Counted from the stretch's first letter, positions 34,894-43,123 are shown. The stretch: DNA of 64,000 nucleotides from Alkalihalophilus pseudofirmus OF4 (GCF_000005825.2 NC_013791.2:1240001-1304000); one strand, 5' to 3'. The notes: generated by a model from the sequence alone, not told the origin. Numbers and translations: made by a program.

Positions 34894-35223
34894 ATGGGCA
34901 AAAACGTATATTCAAATGAAGTTAAGTGGGCAGTCGTGAAAGATAAGATGAGTGGTCAGTTTACGAACCAGGAGATCATGGAGAAATATGGGATTAAAAA
35001 TGTGTCTCAGATCAAAACGTGGATGAAATGGTATCGTGAAAATCAGGTTCATCGATTCGATCAACCAATTGGGAAGCAATATTCATATGGTCATGGACCT
35101 GACAGTTCAAGTAATGAAGAGAAAAAAGAACGTCAAATGAATCATTTAAAGCAGGAAAATGAAATCTTAAAAAAGTATTTGGAGATCGAAAAGGAGCTGA
35201 AAAAGAAATCGTCCTCCAACTAG
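34894..35223 (+). CDS. IS3-family transposase OrfA
   Basis: A 109-residue protein with an N-terminal helix-turn-helix (NEVKWAVVKDKMSGQFTNQ ... KYGIKNVSQIKTWMKWYRE) that recognises the IS ends, and a C-terminal leucine-zipper-like helix (MNHLKQENEILKKYLEIEK). GGAGGTG precedes ATG 34894. It overlaps the orfB frame and would be fused to it by -1 frameshifting. Confidence 0.93.
   Translation: MGKNVYSNEVKWAVVKDKMSGQFTNQEIMEKYGIKNVSQIKTWMKWYRENQVHRFDQPIGKQYSYGHGPDSSSNEEKKERQMNHLKQENEILKKYLEIEKELKKKSSSN
35169..35175 (+). other. A6G programmed -1 frameshift site
   Basis: A-AAA-AAG in the orfA frame (codons TTA AAA AAG). The -1 frame is open from 35163, so slippage here gives an OrfAB fusion as known for IS3 elements. 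Confidence 0.75.
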
Positions 35224-36056
35224 TCCAGACTTTACGAAAAAAATATACAGTATCAGCTATTTTATCAGCTTTAAATGTTCCCAGATCCACCTATTATCGC
35301 TGGGCATCTGCGCAACCAGTCGAGTTGTCTAAGGAAGAGGAAACGATTATCTACCTTTGCGAAAAAACAAAGTATCGATATGGTCATCGTAAAATCAAGG
35401 AGCTATTAAAACGTGACTATCATATCAAATTAAACCGTAATACTGTTCAACGGATCATGCAGAAATACCACCTTCAATGTAGAGTAAAGCAAAAAAGAAG
35501 GTGGAAATCTCTAGGGGAATCTGTCATTGTTGCGCCAAACTTATTACAGCGAGAATTTAACGCAAGCAAACCTAACCAAAAGTGGGTAACGGATATTACC
35601 TACATCCAGTATGGTCCAGACACTTTATATTTATCAACGATCATGGACTTGTTTAATAATCAAATCGTTGCTTATAAGCTTTATACTCATCAACAAATCC
35701 CTTTGGTGATTGATACCTTGGATGAAGCACTAGAAACGCGAGGAAACCCCAAAGGAGTCATCATCCATTCAGATCAAGGAAGTGTTTATTCTTCTTATGC
35801 TTATCAAAATCGGATTAAAGAAAAGAATTTGGTCAGTAGTATGTCACGCCGGGGAAACTGTTGGGACAACGCAGTCATTGAGTCTTTCCATTCGAACCTG
35901 AAATCAGAAGAATTTCAGTATGTTAAATTCAATTCCTTGTCTTTAGAAGAAGTAAGGGATCGTGTAGATCAATTTATGAGGTATTATAACGATGAACGTA
36001 TCCAAGAAAAATTAGGCTACCACACACCAATAAAGTTTGGTGATATGGCAGCCTAG
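35172..36056 (+). CDS. IS3-family transposase OrfB (DDE integrase)
   Basis: The -1 frame product: an HTH_21-type segment (YTVSAILSALNVPRSTYYRW) then an rve integrase core with the DDE triad in WVTDITYIQYG, IIHSDQGSVYSS and NAVIESFHSNLK, ending in RYYNDERIQEKLGYHTP. All three acidic residues are intact. The first ATG is not until 35325, inside the helix-turn-helix region, so expression most likely depends on frameshifting from orfA. Confidence 0.93.
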   Translation, partial: KVFGDRKGAEKEIVLQLVQTLRKKYTVSAILSALNVPRSTYYRWASAQPVELSKEEETIIYLCEKTKYRYGHRKIKELLKRDYHIKLNRNTVQRIMQKYHLQCRVKQKRRWKSLGESVIVAPNLLQREFNASKPNQKWVTDITYIQYGPDTLYLSTIMDLFNNQIVAYKLYTHQQIPLVIDTLDEALETRGNPKGVIIHSDQGSVYSSYAYQNRIKEKNLVSSMSRRGNCWDNAVIESFHSNLKSEEFQYVKFNSLSLEEVRDRVDQFMRYYNDERIQEKLGYHTPIKFGDMAA

Positions 36057-36147
36057 GAAGGTGTTTTATTACTGTCTCATATGACTAGGTCAGTCTAGTT
36101 CATCGGTTTTTTCTATTTATAGGAAATCTTATATACATAAAAGAGGG

Positions 36148-36218
36148 CCAGATGATGTTAATTGTTTGTATGGTTTATAAAATAAACAAACACGAGCAAT
36201 CATGCAATCATCACCTGG
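36148..36218. repeat. Structured inverted repeat in the gap after the IS
   Basis: CCAGATGATG (36148-36157) and CATCACCTGG (36209-36218) pair with one mismatch; inside, TGTTTGT (36163-36169) and ACAAACA (36185-36191) pair, with GTTTAT/ATAAAC as an alternative. The remainder of 36080-36356 holds a second palindrome (TCGGCA ... GACTATATAGTC ... TGCCGA, 36276-36315) and no gene that I can support. Confidence 0.5.
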
Positions 36219-36356
36219 TACACCTCGAAAACTTACTATTTATACTATAGCTCAAAGAAGTTTTTCTGGGATGTTTCGGCAGACAGAGATAACGACTATA
36301 TAGTCATTTTGCCGATCGTGCGGAATATTGCGTGGGTCCATACATTTGGATAAGTT

Positions 36357-36563
36357 CTAGTGTAAAAATGGCGATTGTTGCGGTGAATACCGTCCGAATT
36401 CTATGCTTTCTAACACCATTTCCTCACTGTCACCGATTATAGATGCAATTTGTGCAATCGTAGGTGACTTGGCATGTTCCTTTTTATATGCGTGGAGGAG
36501 AACGACAATGCGGTCGAATACATCGGCATAGCGCTGATCACATTTCAACTGATAGTGGGTCAT
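36357..36563 (-). CDS. Small protein resembling sigma-factor region 3
   Basis: A 68-residue protein. The middle, FDRIVVLLHAYKKEHAKSPTIAQIASIIGDSEEMVLESIEFG, (given here in family terms as a helix, then SPTIAQIA, then a second helix ending in ESIEFG) has the pattern of sigma-70 region 3 as in SigB/SigF-type factors (x-SPT-x-x-EIA-x-x-L ... EEVLEAIEFG). No regions 2 or 4 are nearby. A GGAGGTG box lies 9 bp before the ATG, suggesting a real gene. It could be a regulator that mimics a sigma fragment, or a remnant of a sigma factor. Confidence 0.5.
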   Translation of the reverse strand: MTHYQLKCDQRYADVFDRIVVLLHAYKKEHAKSPTIAQIASIIGDSEEMVLESIEFGRYSPQQSPFLH

Positions 36564-36857
36564 AATAAGACACCTCCAATTTGCAGGCTTTCGACAACAA
36601 CCTTATCGTTTCGCCTGCTACTTTAACCTTATCTGAAATATACATGAAAGGCAATGTTTTTTTAAATAAAATCGCAAAAAAATATTGACTTATACTTTGT
36701 ATCCTTGGTATGATACTAGTTTTAGCGAAAATTAAAAAAGTATGAGAATGGATTCTTTTAATTAAAATTGGTGATGGTACAGCAATTATTGTAGGACCAA
36801 TAACTTTAAAAAACGAACATTCTTTCGTATAATTAAGTGTAAAGGAGTGGGATCATC
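36564..36857. other. Intergenic region between the sigma-like gene and dinB
   Basis: About 290 AT-rich bases. It contains the LexA-like box and -10 described separately, and a TTGACTTATACTTTGTATCC-type stretch near 36687 that could hold another promoter. I see no gene or RNA structure. Confidence 0.4.
36814..36833 (+). promoter_or_regulatory. LexA-like SOS box and -10 of dinB
   Basis: CGAACATTCTTTCG (36814-36827) matches 12 of 14 positions of the Bacillus SOS box CGAACRNRYGTTCG. It ends directly before a TATAAT -10 (36828-36833), a position where LexA would block RNA polymerase. Damage-inducible control of the polymerase is inferred. Confidence 0.6.
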
Positions 36858-38102
36858 ATGAATCAAAGAAGAGTTATTTTTCATATTGATATGAATAGCT
36901 TCTATGCCTCTGTGGAAATGTCATATGATCCCACTTTACGAGGAAAACCTCTTGCAATTGCCGGAAATGTTGAAGAGCGTCGCGGAATTATTGTCACCAG
37001 CAGTTATGAGGCTCGTGCAAAAGGGGTTAAAACAACGATGCCAGTTTGGAAGGCCCTTCGTCTTTGTCCGGACTTAGAGTTAAGAAGACCAAATTTTGAG
37101 CGGTACAAAGAATCGTCCCGTGCTTTATTTGAGTTATTAAGAGAATACACTCCGCTTGTTCAGCCAGTATCAATTGATGAAGGGTATTTGGATGTAACAG
37201 CGTATCTGTCCAAAATACACCCTCTGCATTTGGCCGCAGAAATTCAACGCCGTATTAAAGTAGAGCTTGATTTGCCATGTAGTATTGGTATTGCCCCAAA
37301 TAAGTTTTTGGCAAAGATGGCAAGTGACATGAAAAAGCCTAATGGCATTACCATTTTGAGAAAACGAGATATGAAAGAGAAGTTATGGACTTTGCCAATT
37401 GGTGAGATGCACGGGATTGGAAGGCGCACTGTAGAAAAGTGGGAAAAGAAAGGGATCAAAACAATTGGTGATCTGGCACATGCTCAAATGGGAGATGTTC
37501 AAGCCTGGTTTGGAACAAACGGCCGAAAGCTTCACGAACGAGCAAATGGTATTGATCATCGCCCGGTAGACCCTGAGGCGATCTACGAATTTAAAACAAT
37601 TGGCCATTCAACCACCTTAAAGCAAAATACTAAAAACATGGCGGTGATTGATCAAACGTTGAAGCAGTTATCCCAATCAGTCTCAAGGCGCCTTGAAAAA
37701 AAGCAAGTCTTTGCAAGAGGGATCCAGCTGACGATCCGCTATCATGATTGGCGAACGATTACGAGAAGCCAGAAGCTCTCAAATCCTGCTCAAAAACCTG
37801 AAGATCTCTATAAACAAGCTAAACAAATTTTCCTAAAAGCATGGAACCAAGAATCTGTCCGCTTACTAGGTGTCAGCACATACGATTTGATTGAGCAGCA
37901 ATATGCTTATAAGCAACTCGATCTCTTTCATTATCAAGATGACATAAAAGAAGAAAAGCTTTCTCATTTAGTTAAGGAAGTGCATGAGAAATTCGGTGAG
38001 CAGGCACTGCAAAAAGGATTGTCTAGCAAATGGAAGAGAAAAGAAGAAACATCAACTGAAGAAGGTACGAGCTTTAGCAAAGATTTTCTAGAACCAGAAT
38101 AA
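36858..38102 (+). CDS. dinB: DNA polymerase IV (Y-family)
   Basis: Error-prone translesion polymerase of 414 residues. The Y-family active site is intact: HIDMNSFYASVE (metal-binding Asp near residue 11) and SIDEGYLDVT (Asp-Glu near 107). IGIAPNKFLAKMASDMKKP and the helix-hairpin-helix IGEMHGIGRRTVEKWEKKGI follow, then the little-finger domain. The C-terminal segment QLDLF resembles a beta-clamp-binding motif. It corresponds to the YqjH type near other yqj genes. RBS AAAGGAGTGG. A LexA-like box overlaps its promoter. Confidence 0.95.
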   Translation: MNQRRVIFHIDMNSFYASVEMSYDPTLRGKPLAIAGNVEERRGIIVTSSYEARAKGVKTTMPVWKALRLCPDLELRRPNFERYKESSRALFELLREYTPLVQPVSIDEGYLDVTAYLSKIHPLHLAAEIQRRIKVELDLPCSIGIAPNKFLAKMASDMKKPNGITILRKRDMKEKLWTLPIGEMHGIGRRTVEKWEKKGIKTIGDLAHAQMGDVQAWFGTNGRKLHERANGIDHRPVDPEAIYEFKTIGHSTTLKQNTKNMAVIDQTLKQLSQSVSRRLEKKQVFARGIQLTIRYHDWRTITRSQKLSNPAQKPEDLYKQAKQIFLKAWNQESVRLLGVSTYDLIEQQYAYKQLDLFHYQDDIKEEKLSHLVKEVHEKFGEQALQKGLSSKWKRKEETSTEEGTSFSKDFLEPE

Positions 38103-38119
38103 TTCTGGTTCTTTTTTTG
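38090..38119 (+). terminator. Terminator overlapping the end of dinB
   Basis: AGAACCAGAA (38090-38099), loop TAA, TTCTGGTTCT (38103-38112), then TTTTTTT. Confidence 0.93.
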
Positions 38120-38136
38120 TTTTAAGAATGACCATG

Positions 38137-38162
38137 TAAGATGGGCAAGGACGTGCCGATAT
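38137..38162 (+). promoter_or_regulatory. Sigma-D-like promoter of ylqG
   Basis: A perfect GCCGATAT -10 (38155-38162) with TAAG (38137-38140) 14 bp upstream, against the sigma-D consensus TAAA-N15-GCCGATAT. It lies 62 bp before the ylqG start. Sigma-D controls late flagellar genes. Confidence 0.65.
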
Positions 38163-38223
38163 AAAGAATAAGAATAAAAAAGGTCGATGGATAATCGAAA
38201 CGAAGACCGGGAGCGTGAGCCGC

Positions 38224-40866
38224 ATGCAAGTCAATCACCTGCAGCAAATTCAAAATCAACAGCCAGAGCGGGCTATACCGTTACGTGAAGGTGATGTATA
38301 TAAAGCAACAGTAAAAGAGAGAAAAGATCATAATGAAGCGCTTATCAGTCTTAGAGGAAGAGAGGTCCTGGCAAGGTTTGAAGGGGGCGTACCCTCTGGT
38401 GAGCGAGTGACGATACAAGTTGATCAAGTAAAAGAAGCTCATATCAATGTTCGAGCGGTTAATGAGGAGCCGCGCGCAGCTACTCAAGCAAACAACCAAA
38501 ATAGAGATACGTTGAAGCAAACACTGCAAAATTTAGGTTCGAAAAATCCCACACCTGCGATGAGAGAAGGAGCGCAGGCCCTAATGGATAAAGGCGTTCC
38601 GCTTACTAGAGAGGGAGTGGCCGAATTAGACCGGTTTCTTAGAAGCGGTGATGCGGCAAACAGGTTAGAGACGGTTAAAGTGTTAGCGAATAAGCGCTTG
38701 GAAGTAACGTCGACTCATTTGAGAAGTGTCCACGAAGCATTACACGGACGCCCATATACACATGTGTTAAATGATCTCGCAAAGGAAGTAGATCCTGAAT
38801 TTAAAGTGGAGCCAAGGGAACGGACGTCAGAAGGAAGGCAAGAGCTGCCAGCAAGGAACGGCGAACCTTTAGGCAGCAACCAAAACGGGAGAATGTCTCC
38901 TGATTATTTGCGTCAAATACGTCAAATGATTCAGCAGGATGCATCAATAGAGCGAGCTGTTCAAACGGCAAGAAGCCAAGTCGTTCAACATCCTCAGACA
39001 TCACGTGACGCAGCTCAGTTAGTGGAACGCTCAACAACTGAAGCCGCTCATTTAACGAAAGTCGCCAAAGAGCGGGTGCAGGAGGCGGTAAGTCAGGTGC
39101 TGCGCCAATCTAGCGGCATTGACAGTCAAATCAATCGTGAGCTGCAAGCGATCAGCCAAGCAGGAGGTTCGATTGAGGAGGCTGTTGAAATGATGCGCAC
39201 AGCACGTAGCAGCCAAGAACTATCTACCGCTCACCAGCAGCTAGTGGATAAGGCAGTCGCGCAAGCAATTCAATTAATTCAAGCTGGTCGAGAACAAATG
39301 ATTCAGGCTCTTACTAAAAGCGAAGAATTGATCCAGTCGAATGTAAATGGGACAAGTAATTTGGATTCGATTCAGTCGAACTCCTTAGGCAGTGCATTGC
39401 TGGATGCGGGCAAAGCCCTTCAGCAGGAGCCGAATATACAACGTGTTATTCAAATGATTGAAACGTCACTACTGAATCACCCTGAAGTACCTAGAGAGAC
39501 CCAAAAACAGCTCGGTGAAGCTTTAATAAAAGCAGCAGATTCAGCTGATAACGGTAGAGAAATGAGATCAAGACAACTTTTGAGCCAGGCTCTGATAGAA
39601 GTAGAACCATTGAAAATGAGTCTTGACTCTAATCAGTTTAGTCCTAATCAGACTGGACCAAACCAAAATGGAGCTAGCCTGCTGGGGGCAGACCAATACA
39701 TTCAAAATGAGCTTTATCAAACAAGCCTCGAGGCGGCAAGTAAAAATATTGCTGTCACAACAGTTACTGAAAAATTAGCCGAAGCTGCCCAGAGGTTTAA
39801 ACAATTTCAACGTGAGATCAGCCGGACATTGGACCAAATCATTCGTCAAACAGAACAGTTCAAACAGCATGCAGAACCGACTGCCAAACCGTTGCTTGAA
39901 ACTACAATCAAAAAGTTAGATCATGCGATTCTTCGGTCTGAAATGATGCTTTTAACAGATATGAAGACAGAGAGAAGCCTAATGCAAGCCAGCAGCCAGC
40001 TTCAAGAAGCGAAAAAGCTGTTATCAAAGGGCCTTCATGAACAGGCTAATCAAATCGTAAAAGAGGTAAAGCAGCTAGTAGAAAGATTAAATTTCCAGCC
40101 ATCAGAAACAAAAGTAAAGCATTACGTAGCGCTAAATGAACGCTCCGGTCAAGAAGGCCGCACACCTTCTCAGATCCTCTCACAGCAGTATAGTGAACAT
40201 GCTCGTTCTCCGATCCAAGAAGGGTCGCCGCGTGCAATGTTTGAGATGATCAGAGGGATGGGGTTAAACCGTGATAGTGAGATTGCCCAGCAATTAGCAG
40301 CAGCAAAAGAGCATACTGAAATAAATGAACGTAATGTGAAAGCGACTCTTATGCAGATTGCTCGAGGTGAAGAAGAAGGGACTCGTTTAAATCAATTAGC
40401 GAATCAAGCCTTAAATAATATGACAGGTCAGCAATTATTAAGCAGGTCTGACCAACAAGCAAACATGCAAAGTTTATTTTTCAATTTGCCGATGCTGCTT
40501 CAAAATAAAGTAGAGAACTTACAAGTATTTGTGAACTCACGTAATGAGGGAGAGAAGGTAGACTGGGAGAATTGCAGTTTATTTTTCTTAATGGAAACTC
40601 ATAAGATGGGGGAAGTGGGAATCGCTATTTCAGCTGCAGATCGTCAATTGTCGGTTACGTTAAAAAATGATGGAGAAGCATTTGAGAAAAAAATGGCCCC
40701 TTTGGTTGATCAAGCAGTAGAAAAGTTATCAGCGATAGGCTATTCAATCAAAGGCATTCAATATTCAAAGCTTAAACAAGACGAACAAGACCCTGCACTA
40801 GATCAAGTACAGAAAAAGGTCCAGACCCCTACGTTTACTGAGAAAGGATTTGACTTTAAAATATGA
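38224..40866 (+). CDS. ylqG: FliK-like protein YlqG (large, glutamine-rich)
   Basis: About 880 residues. N-terminal beta-rich domain (about 15-80: IPLREGDVYKATVKERKD, EALISLRGREVLARF), a very long Gln/Glu/Ala-rich helical middle (about 90-720) with repeated sequences such as ALIKAADSA and QLIQAGREQ, and a C-terminal domain (about 755-855: FFNLPMLLQNKVENLQVFVN ... MGEVGIAISAADRQLSVTLK) that resembles the FliK hook-length C-domain. RBS GGGAG favours ATG 38224 over GTG 38215. It overlaps ylqH. A sigma-D-like promoter precedes it. Function in export control is inferred; the length of the middle could act as a ruler. Confidence 0.72.
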   Translation: MQVNHLQQIQNQQPERAIPLREGDVYKATVKERKDHNEALISLRGREVLARFEGGVPSGERVTIQVDQVKEAHINVRAVNEEPRAATQANNQNRDTLKQTLQNLGSKNPTPAMREGAQALMDKGVPLTREGVAELDRFLRSGDAANRLETVKVLANKRLEVTSTHLRSVHEALHGRPYTHVLNDLAKEVDPEFKVEPRERTSEGRQELPARNGEPLGSNQNGRMSPDYLRQIRQMIQQDASIERAVQTARSQVVQHPQTSRDAAQLVERSTTEAAHLTKVAKERVQEAVSQVLRQSSGIDSQINRELQAISQAGGSIEEAVEMMRTARSSQELSTAHQQLVDKAVAQAIQLIQAGREQMIQALTKSEELIQSNVNGTSNLDSIQSNSLGSALLDAGKALQQEPNIQRVIQMIETSLLNHPEVPRETQKQLGEALIKAADSADNGREMRSRQLLSQALIEVEPLKMSLDSNQFSPNQTGPNQNGASLLGADQYIQNELYQTSLEAASKNIAVTTVTEKLAEAAQRFKQFQREISRTLDQIIRQTEQFKQHAEPTAKPLLETTIKKLDHAILRSEMMLLTDMKTERSLMQASSQLQEAKKLLSKGLHEQANQIVKEVKQLVERLNFQPSETKVKHYVALNERSGQEGRTPSQILSQQYSEHARSPIQEGSPRAMFEMIRGMGLNRDSEIAQQLAAAKEHTEINERNVKATLMQIARGEEEGTRLNQLANQALNNMTGQQLLSRSDQQANMQSLFFNLPMLLQNKVENLQVFVNSRNEGEKVDWENCSLFFLMETHKMGEVGIAISAADRQLSVTLKNDGEAFEKKMAPLVDQAVEKLSAIGYSIKGIQYSKLKQDEQDPALDQVQKKVQTPTFTEKGFDFKI

Positions 40867-41162
40867 TCGTCCAAAAACACTTTAACCAAACGAAGCGGCG
40901 GATTCAGAACGGACCAACTGCTGCTGTTATTCGTTATGATAAGGAAGACGGAAGTGCTCCAAAGGTGGTTGCACAAGGGAGGGGGCAGCTTGCGAATCAG
41001 ATTATTCAGCTAGCCCATAAAAATGACATTCATATGCAAGAAGATGCGACACTCGTTTCGAATTTACTGGATATGGATTTAGGCGATAATATTCCTCCTC
41101 AGCTCTATTCAGTTATGGCAGAAATCTTGCTGCTGATTGAAGATATGGAGAAAAACTATTAA
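40863..41162 (+). CDS. ylqH: FlhB C-terminal-domain-like protein YlqH
   Basis: A 99-residue soluble protein similar to the cytoplasmic domain of FlhB/EscU: AAVIRYDKEDGSAPKVVAQGRGQLANQI, then IHMQEDATLVSNLLDMDLGDNIPPQLYSVMAEIL (family pattern, in two pieces). The FlhB autocleavage motif NPTH is replaced by NGPTAA, so self-cleavage is not expected. It overlaps the 3' end of the FliK-like gene by 4 bp; FliK and FlhB are the classic partners of the flagellar export switch. Confidence 0.85.
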   Translation: MIVQKHFNQTKRRIQNGPTAAVIRYDKEDGSAPKVVAQGRGQLANQIIQLAHKNDIHMQEDATLVSNLLDMDLGDNIPPQLYSVMAEILLLIEDMEKNY

Positions 41163-41186
41163 ACAACCATCGACATAAGTCGATAC
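41160..41186 (+). promoter_or_regulatory. Sigma-D-like promoter of the FliS homologue and flagellin
   Basis: TAAA (41160-41163), 15-bp spacer, GTCGATAC (41179-41186): exact -35 and spacing, 6 of 8 in the -10 against GCCGATAT. It overlaps the ylqH stop codon. Confidence 0.72.
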
Positions 41187-41226
41187 TAATAGTGTCAAAA
41201 GAAAATGCAGACGGAGGTGGAAAGGT

Positions 41227-41652
41227 TTGACCACTTTCCTAACAAACGAAGCCCTTCATCAAAAGTCCTCTCAAGAATTGACAGCACTGTTGTATGAGGC
41301 TTGTTTAATAAACTTAGAAGATTCACTAGGGTTGATTGATCAAAAAGAATATGTAGAAGCGAACGCAAAACTGCAAAAAGCGAGTGATATCATTCATCGC
41401 CTAGGTGCTGGTATTAATTATGAAGCAGGGATCATTGCGGATCAGCTTGAGCAAGTATATAACTATGCGGCGGATAAAATTGTCGAAGCAAATATAAAAA
41501 AAGATAAAGCGATGATTGAAGAAGTCATTCAGATCATCGAATCGATCATGTCTTCATGGAATGAAGCGATGAAATCGAAAAAAGATATACAGCCGAAGAT
41601 GATGAAACAAAAGGCGAATGCATACGAGTCAACCGCCATTTATCAAGATTAA
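41227..41652 (+). CDS. fliS: FliS-family flagellin chaperone homologue
   Basis: A 141-residue helical protein. LHQKSSQELTALLYEACLINLEDSLGLI, KLQKASDIIHRLGAGINYE, and VYNYAADKIVEANIKKDKAMIEEV (each matching FliS helices, given in part) identify it; FliS keeps flagellin monomers soluble for export. TTG start with GGAGGTGGAAAGG upstream. It lies 14 bp before a flagellin gene, so it is probably the dedicated chaperone of that flagellin. It is diverged from B. subtilis FliS, so it may be a paralogue. Confidence 0.82.
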   Translation: MTTFLTNEALHQKSSQELTALLYEACLINLEDSLGLIDQKEYVEANAKLQKASDIIHRLGAGINYEAGIIADQLEQVYNYAADKIVEANIKKDKAMIEEVIQIIESIMSSWNEAMKSKKDIQPKMMKQKANAYESTAIYQD

Positions 41653-41666
41653 AGGAGCCTCCTAAA

Positions 41667-43067
41667 ATGAAAATTAATAATAATGTTCAAGCACTTAATG
41701 CTTACAGAAATCTATATCAAAATCAATTTCAAACGTCTAAAAACTTAGAGAAACTATCATCAGGTCTTCGTATTAACCGTGCTGCAGATGATGCAGCGGG
41801 TCTTGCAATCTCTGAGAAAATGCGTTCACAAATCCGCGGCCTAAAAATGGCTGAACGTAATGCAATGGACGGCATCTCTCTAATGCAAACATCTGAAGGA
41901 GCAATGCAGGAAGTACATACGATGCTGCAGCGCATGCGTGAATTAGCTGTCCAAGCAGCCAATGACACAAACACAGAATACGACCGCGAACAAATTCAAA
42001 AAGAGATTGACCAGTTGAAGCTGGAGATCGATTCCATTTCAGAGAAGACAGAGTTTAACACGAGGAAGCTGTTGAATGGGTTTAGTGCAGTGTTGACGAC
42101 TTATGAAAATAATGCAAATGATATAAATCTAGTAGGGTTTCCTAAGGTGACAAATGCAAATCTTCCCTCTGGAGATTATCAAGTTGGTATCTCGGGAGCA
42201 GAATACAAGTATACTTTCACTCAAAAATCTGCTGGTTTAGGTTCTGATGAAGCAAATGACGTGACGTTTACTAAGGATATCGGTGAGGAACCTGCTATGC
42301 CATTTGGTGAGTATACAATTATGGTTAGAGAGGTTAATACAGATAATAACGATGCTAAAGTTGAAATATTAGATCCTAACGGTTTATCGCTTGGAAGCAA
42401 AGTGGTGAAGATTGGATCTGATGCATCAACTACTGGAGAAGATATATTTGGAATTTCAATTAATGCTTCAAAAATTAGTACAGCCGGTACGGTAAAAGTG
42501 AAAATGGAAGCAGAAGCGTCGGTTGTATTAAAAGATAATAACTCTACACCAGCTGTTGATATCCAAGCTGAAAGGAAATTGGTATCAAACAATGGATTAT
42601 TTAAGCACGGTGGGATTGAATATCAGTTCAATACGAATATTACAGATGATACGCTTGATTTTAACATCACCAACAACGCTCTCTCTTTCCAAATCGGGCC
42701 TAACACAAACCAAAATGTAATGATTGATATCCCTCGCATGGACATCGTTACGTTAGGAATCGAGAATATTGATGTACTTTCAAACGCGGGTGCTAACTCG
42801 GCCATCTTCCAACTCGACCAAGCAATCAACAAGCTTTCTGATGCTCGTGCGAAGCTTGGGGCGGTTCAGAACCGTATGGAGCATACAATCAACAACCTTC
42901 AAGTTACTCATGAGAATTTAACGGCTTCTGAGTCTCGTATTCGTGATGCGGACATGGCACTTGAGATGACGGAATTTACTCGTAACAATATTTTAAATCA
43001 ATCAGCAACAGCGATGCTTGCGCAAGCAAACCAATTGCCGCAAGGTGTGCTTCAATTATTACAATAA
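41667..43067 (+). CDS. hag: Flagellin with a variable central domain
   Basis: Filament subunit of 466 residues. The N-terminal D0/D1 (about 1-140: LEKLSSGLRINRAADDAAGL, MLQRMRELAVQAANDT) and C-terminal D1/D0 (about 375-466: ARAKLGAVQNRMEHTINNL, TEFTRNNILNQSATAMLAQA) are standard. The central ~235 residues have no family match I recognise and are rich in Asp, Thr and Val, as expected of a surface-exposed D2/D3. B. subtilis Hag has about 304 residues, so this is larger. GGAGCC ribosome binding site. Whether it is the main or an accessory flagellin is not clear. A terminator follows. Confidence 0.93.
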   Translation: MKINNNVQALNAYRNLYQNQFQTSKNLEKLSSGLRINRAADDAAGLAISEKMRSQIRGLKMAERNAMDGISLMQTSEGAMQEVHTMLQRMRELAVQAANDTNTEYDREQIQKEIDQLKLEIDSISEKTEFNTRKLLNGFSAVLTTYENNANDINLVGFPKVTNANLPSGDYQVGISGAEYKYTFTQKSAGLGSDEANDVTFTKDIGEEPAMPFGEYTIMVREVNTDNNDAKVEILDPNGLSLGSKVVKIGSDASTTGEDIFGISINASKISTAGTVKVKMEAEASVVLKDNNSTPAVDIQAERKLVSNNGLFKHGGIEYQFNTNITDDTLDFNITNNALSFQIGPNTNQNVMIDIPRMDIVTLGIENIDVLSNAGANSAIFQLDQAINKLSDARAKLGAVQNRMEHTINNLQVTHENLTASESRIRDADMALEMTEFTRNNILNQSATAMLAQANQLPQGVLQLLQ

Positions 43068-43092
43068 TTAATACAATAACGGAAATGGGAAG

Positions 43093-43123
43093 GCGAGGAG
43101 ACTTAAGTCTTTTCGCTTTTTCT
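43093..43123 (+). terminator. Terminator after flagellin
   Basis: GCGAGGAGACTT (43093-43104) pairs with AAGTCTTTTCGC (43105-43116), with two G-U pairs, then TTTTT. Confidence 0.85.

Larger units (their letters stand above)
34827..36079 (+). mobile_element. IS3-family insertion sequence (IS150-like), 1253 bp
   Basis: Ends are TGAGACACTATAAAACACC at the left and the inverse ending GGTGTTTTATTACTGTCTCA at the right; about 20 of 23 bases match with one indel. Inside are orfA and orfB with an A6G frameshift site, the usual IS3 plan. No clear target-site duplication is visible. Transposase catalytic residues and ends are intact, so it may be active. Confidence 0.93.

Noticed and set aside
34827-36079. 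Target-site duplication flanking the IS
   Set aside because: The 3-5 bases on the two sides (TTAA versus TATG) do not match; no duplication is claimed.
38224-40866. Could the large Gln-rich ORF be a phage tape-measure protein?
   Set aside because: No phage genes are nearby, the C-terminus looks like a FliK domain, it overlaps an FlhB-C-like gene, and a sigma-D-like promoter precedes it.
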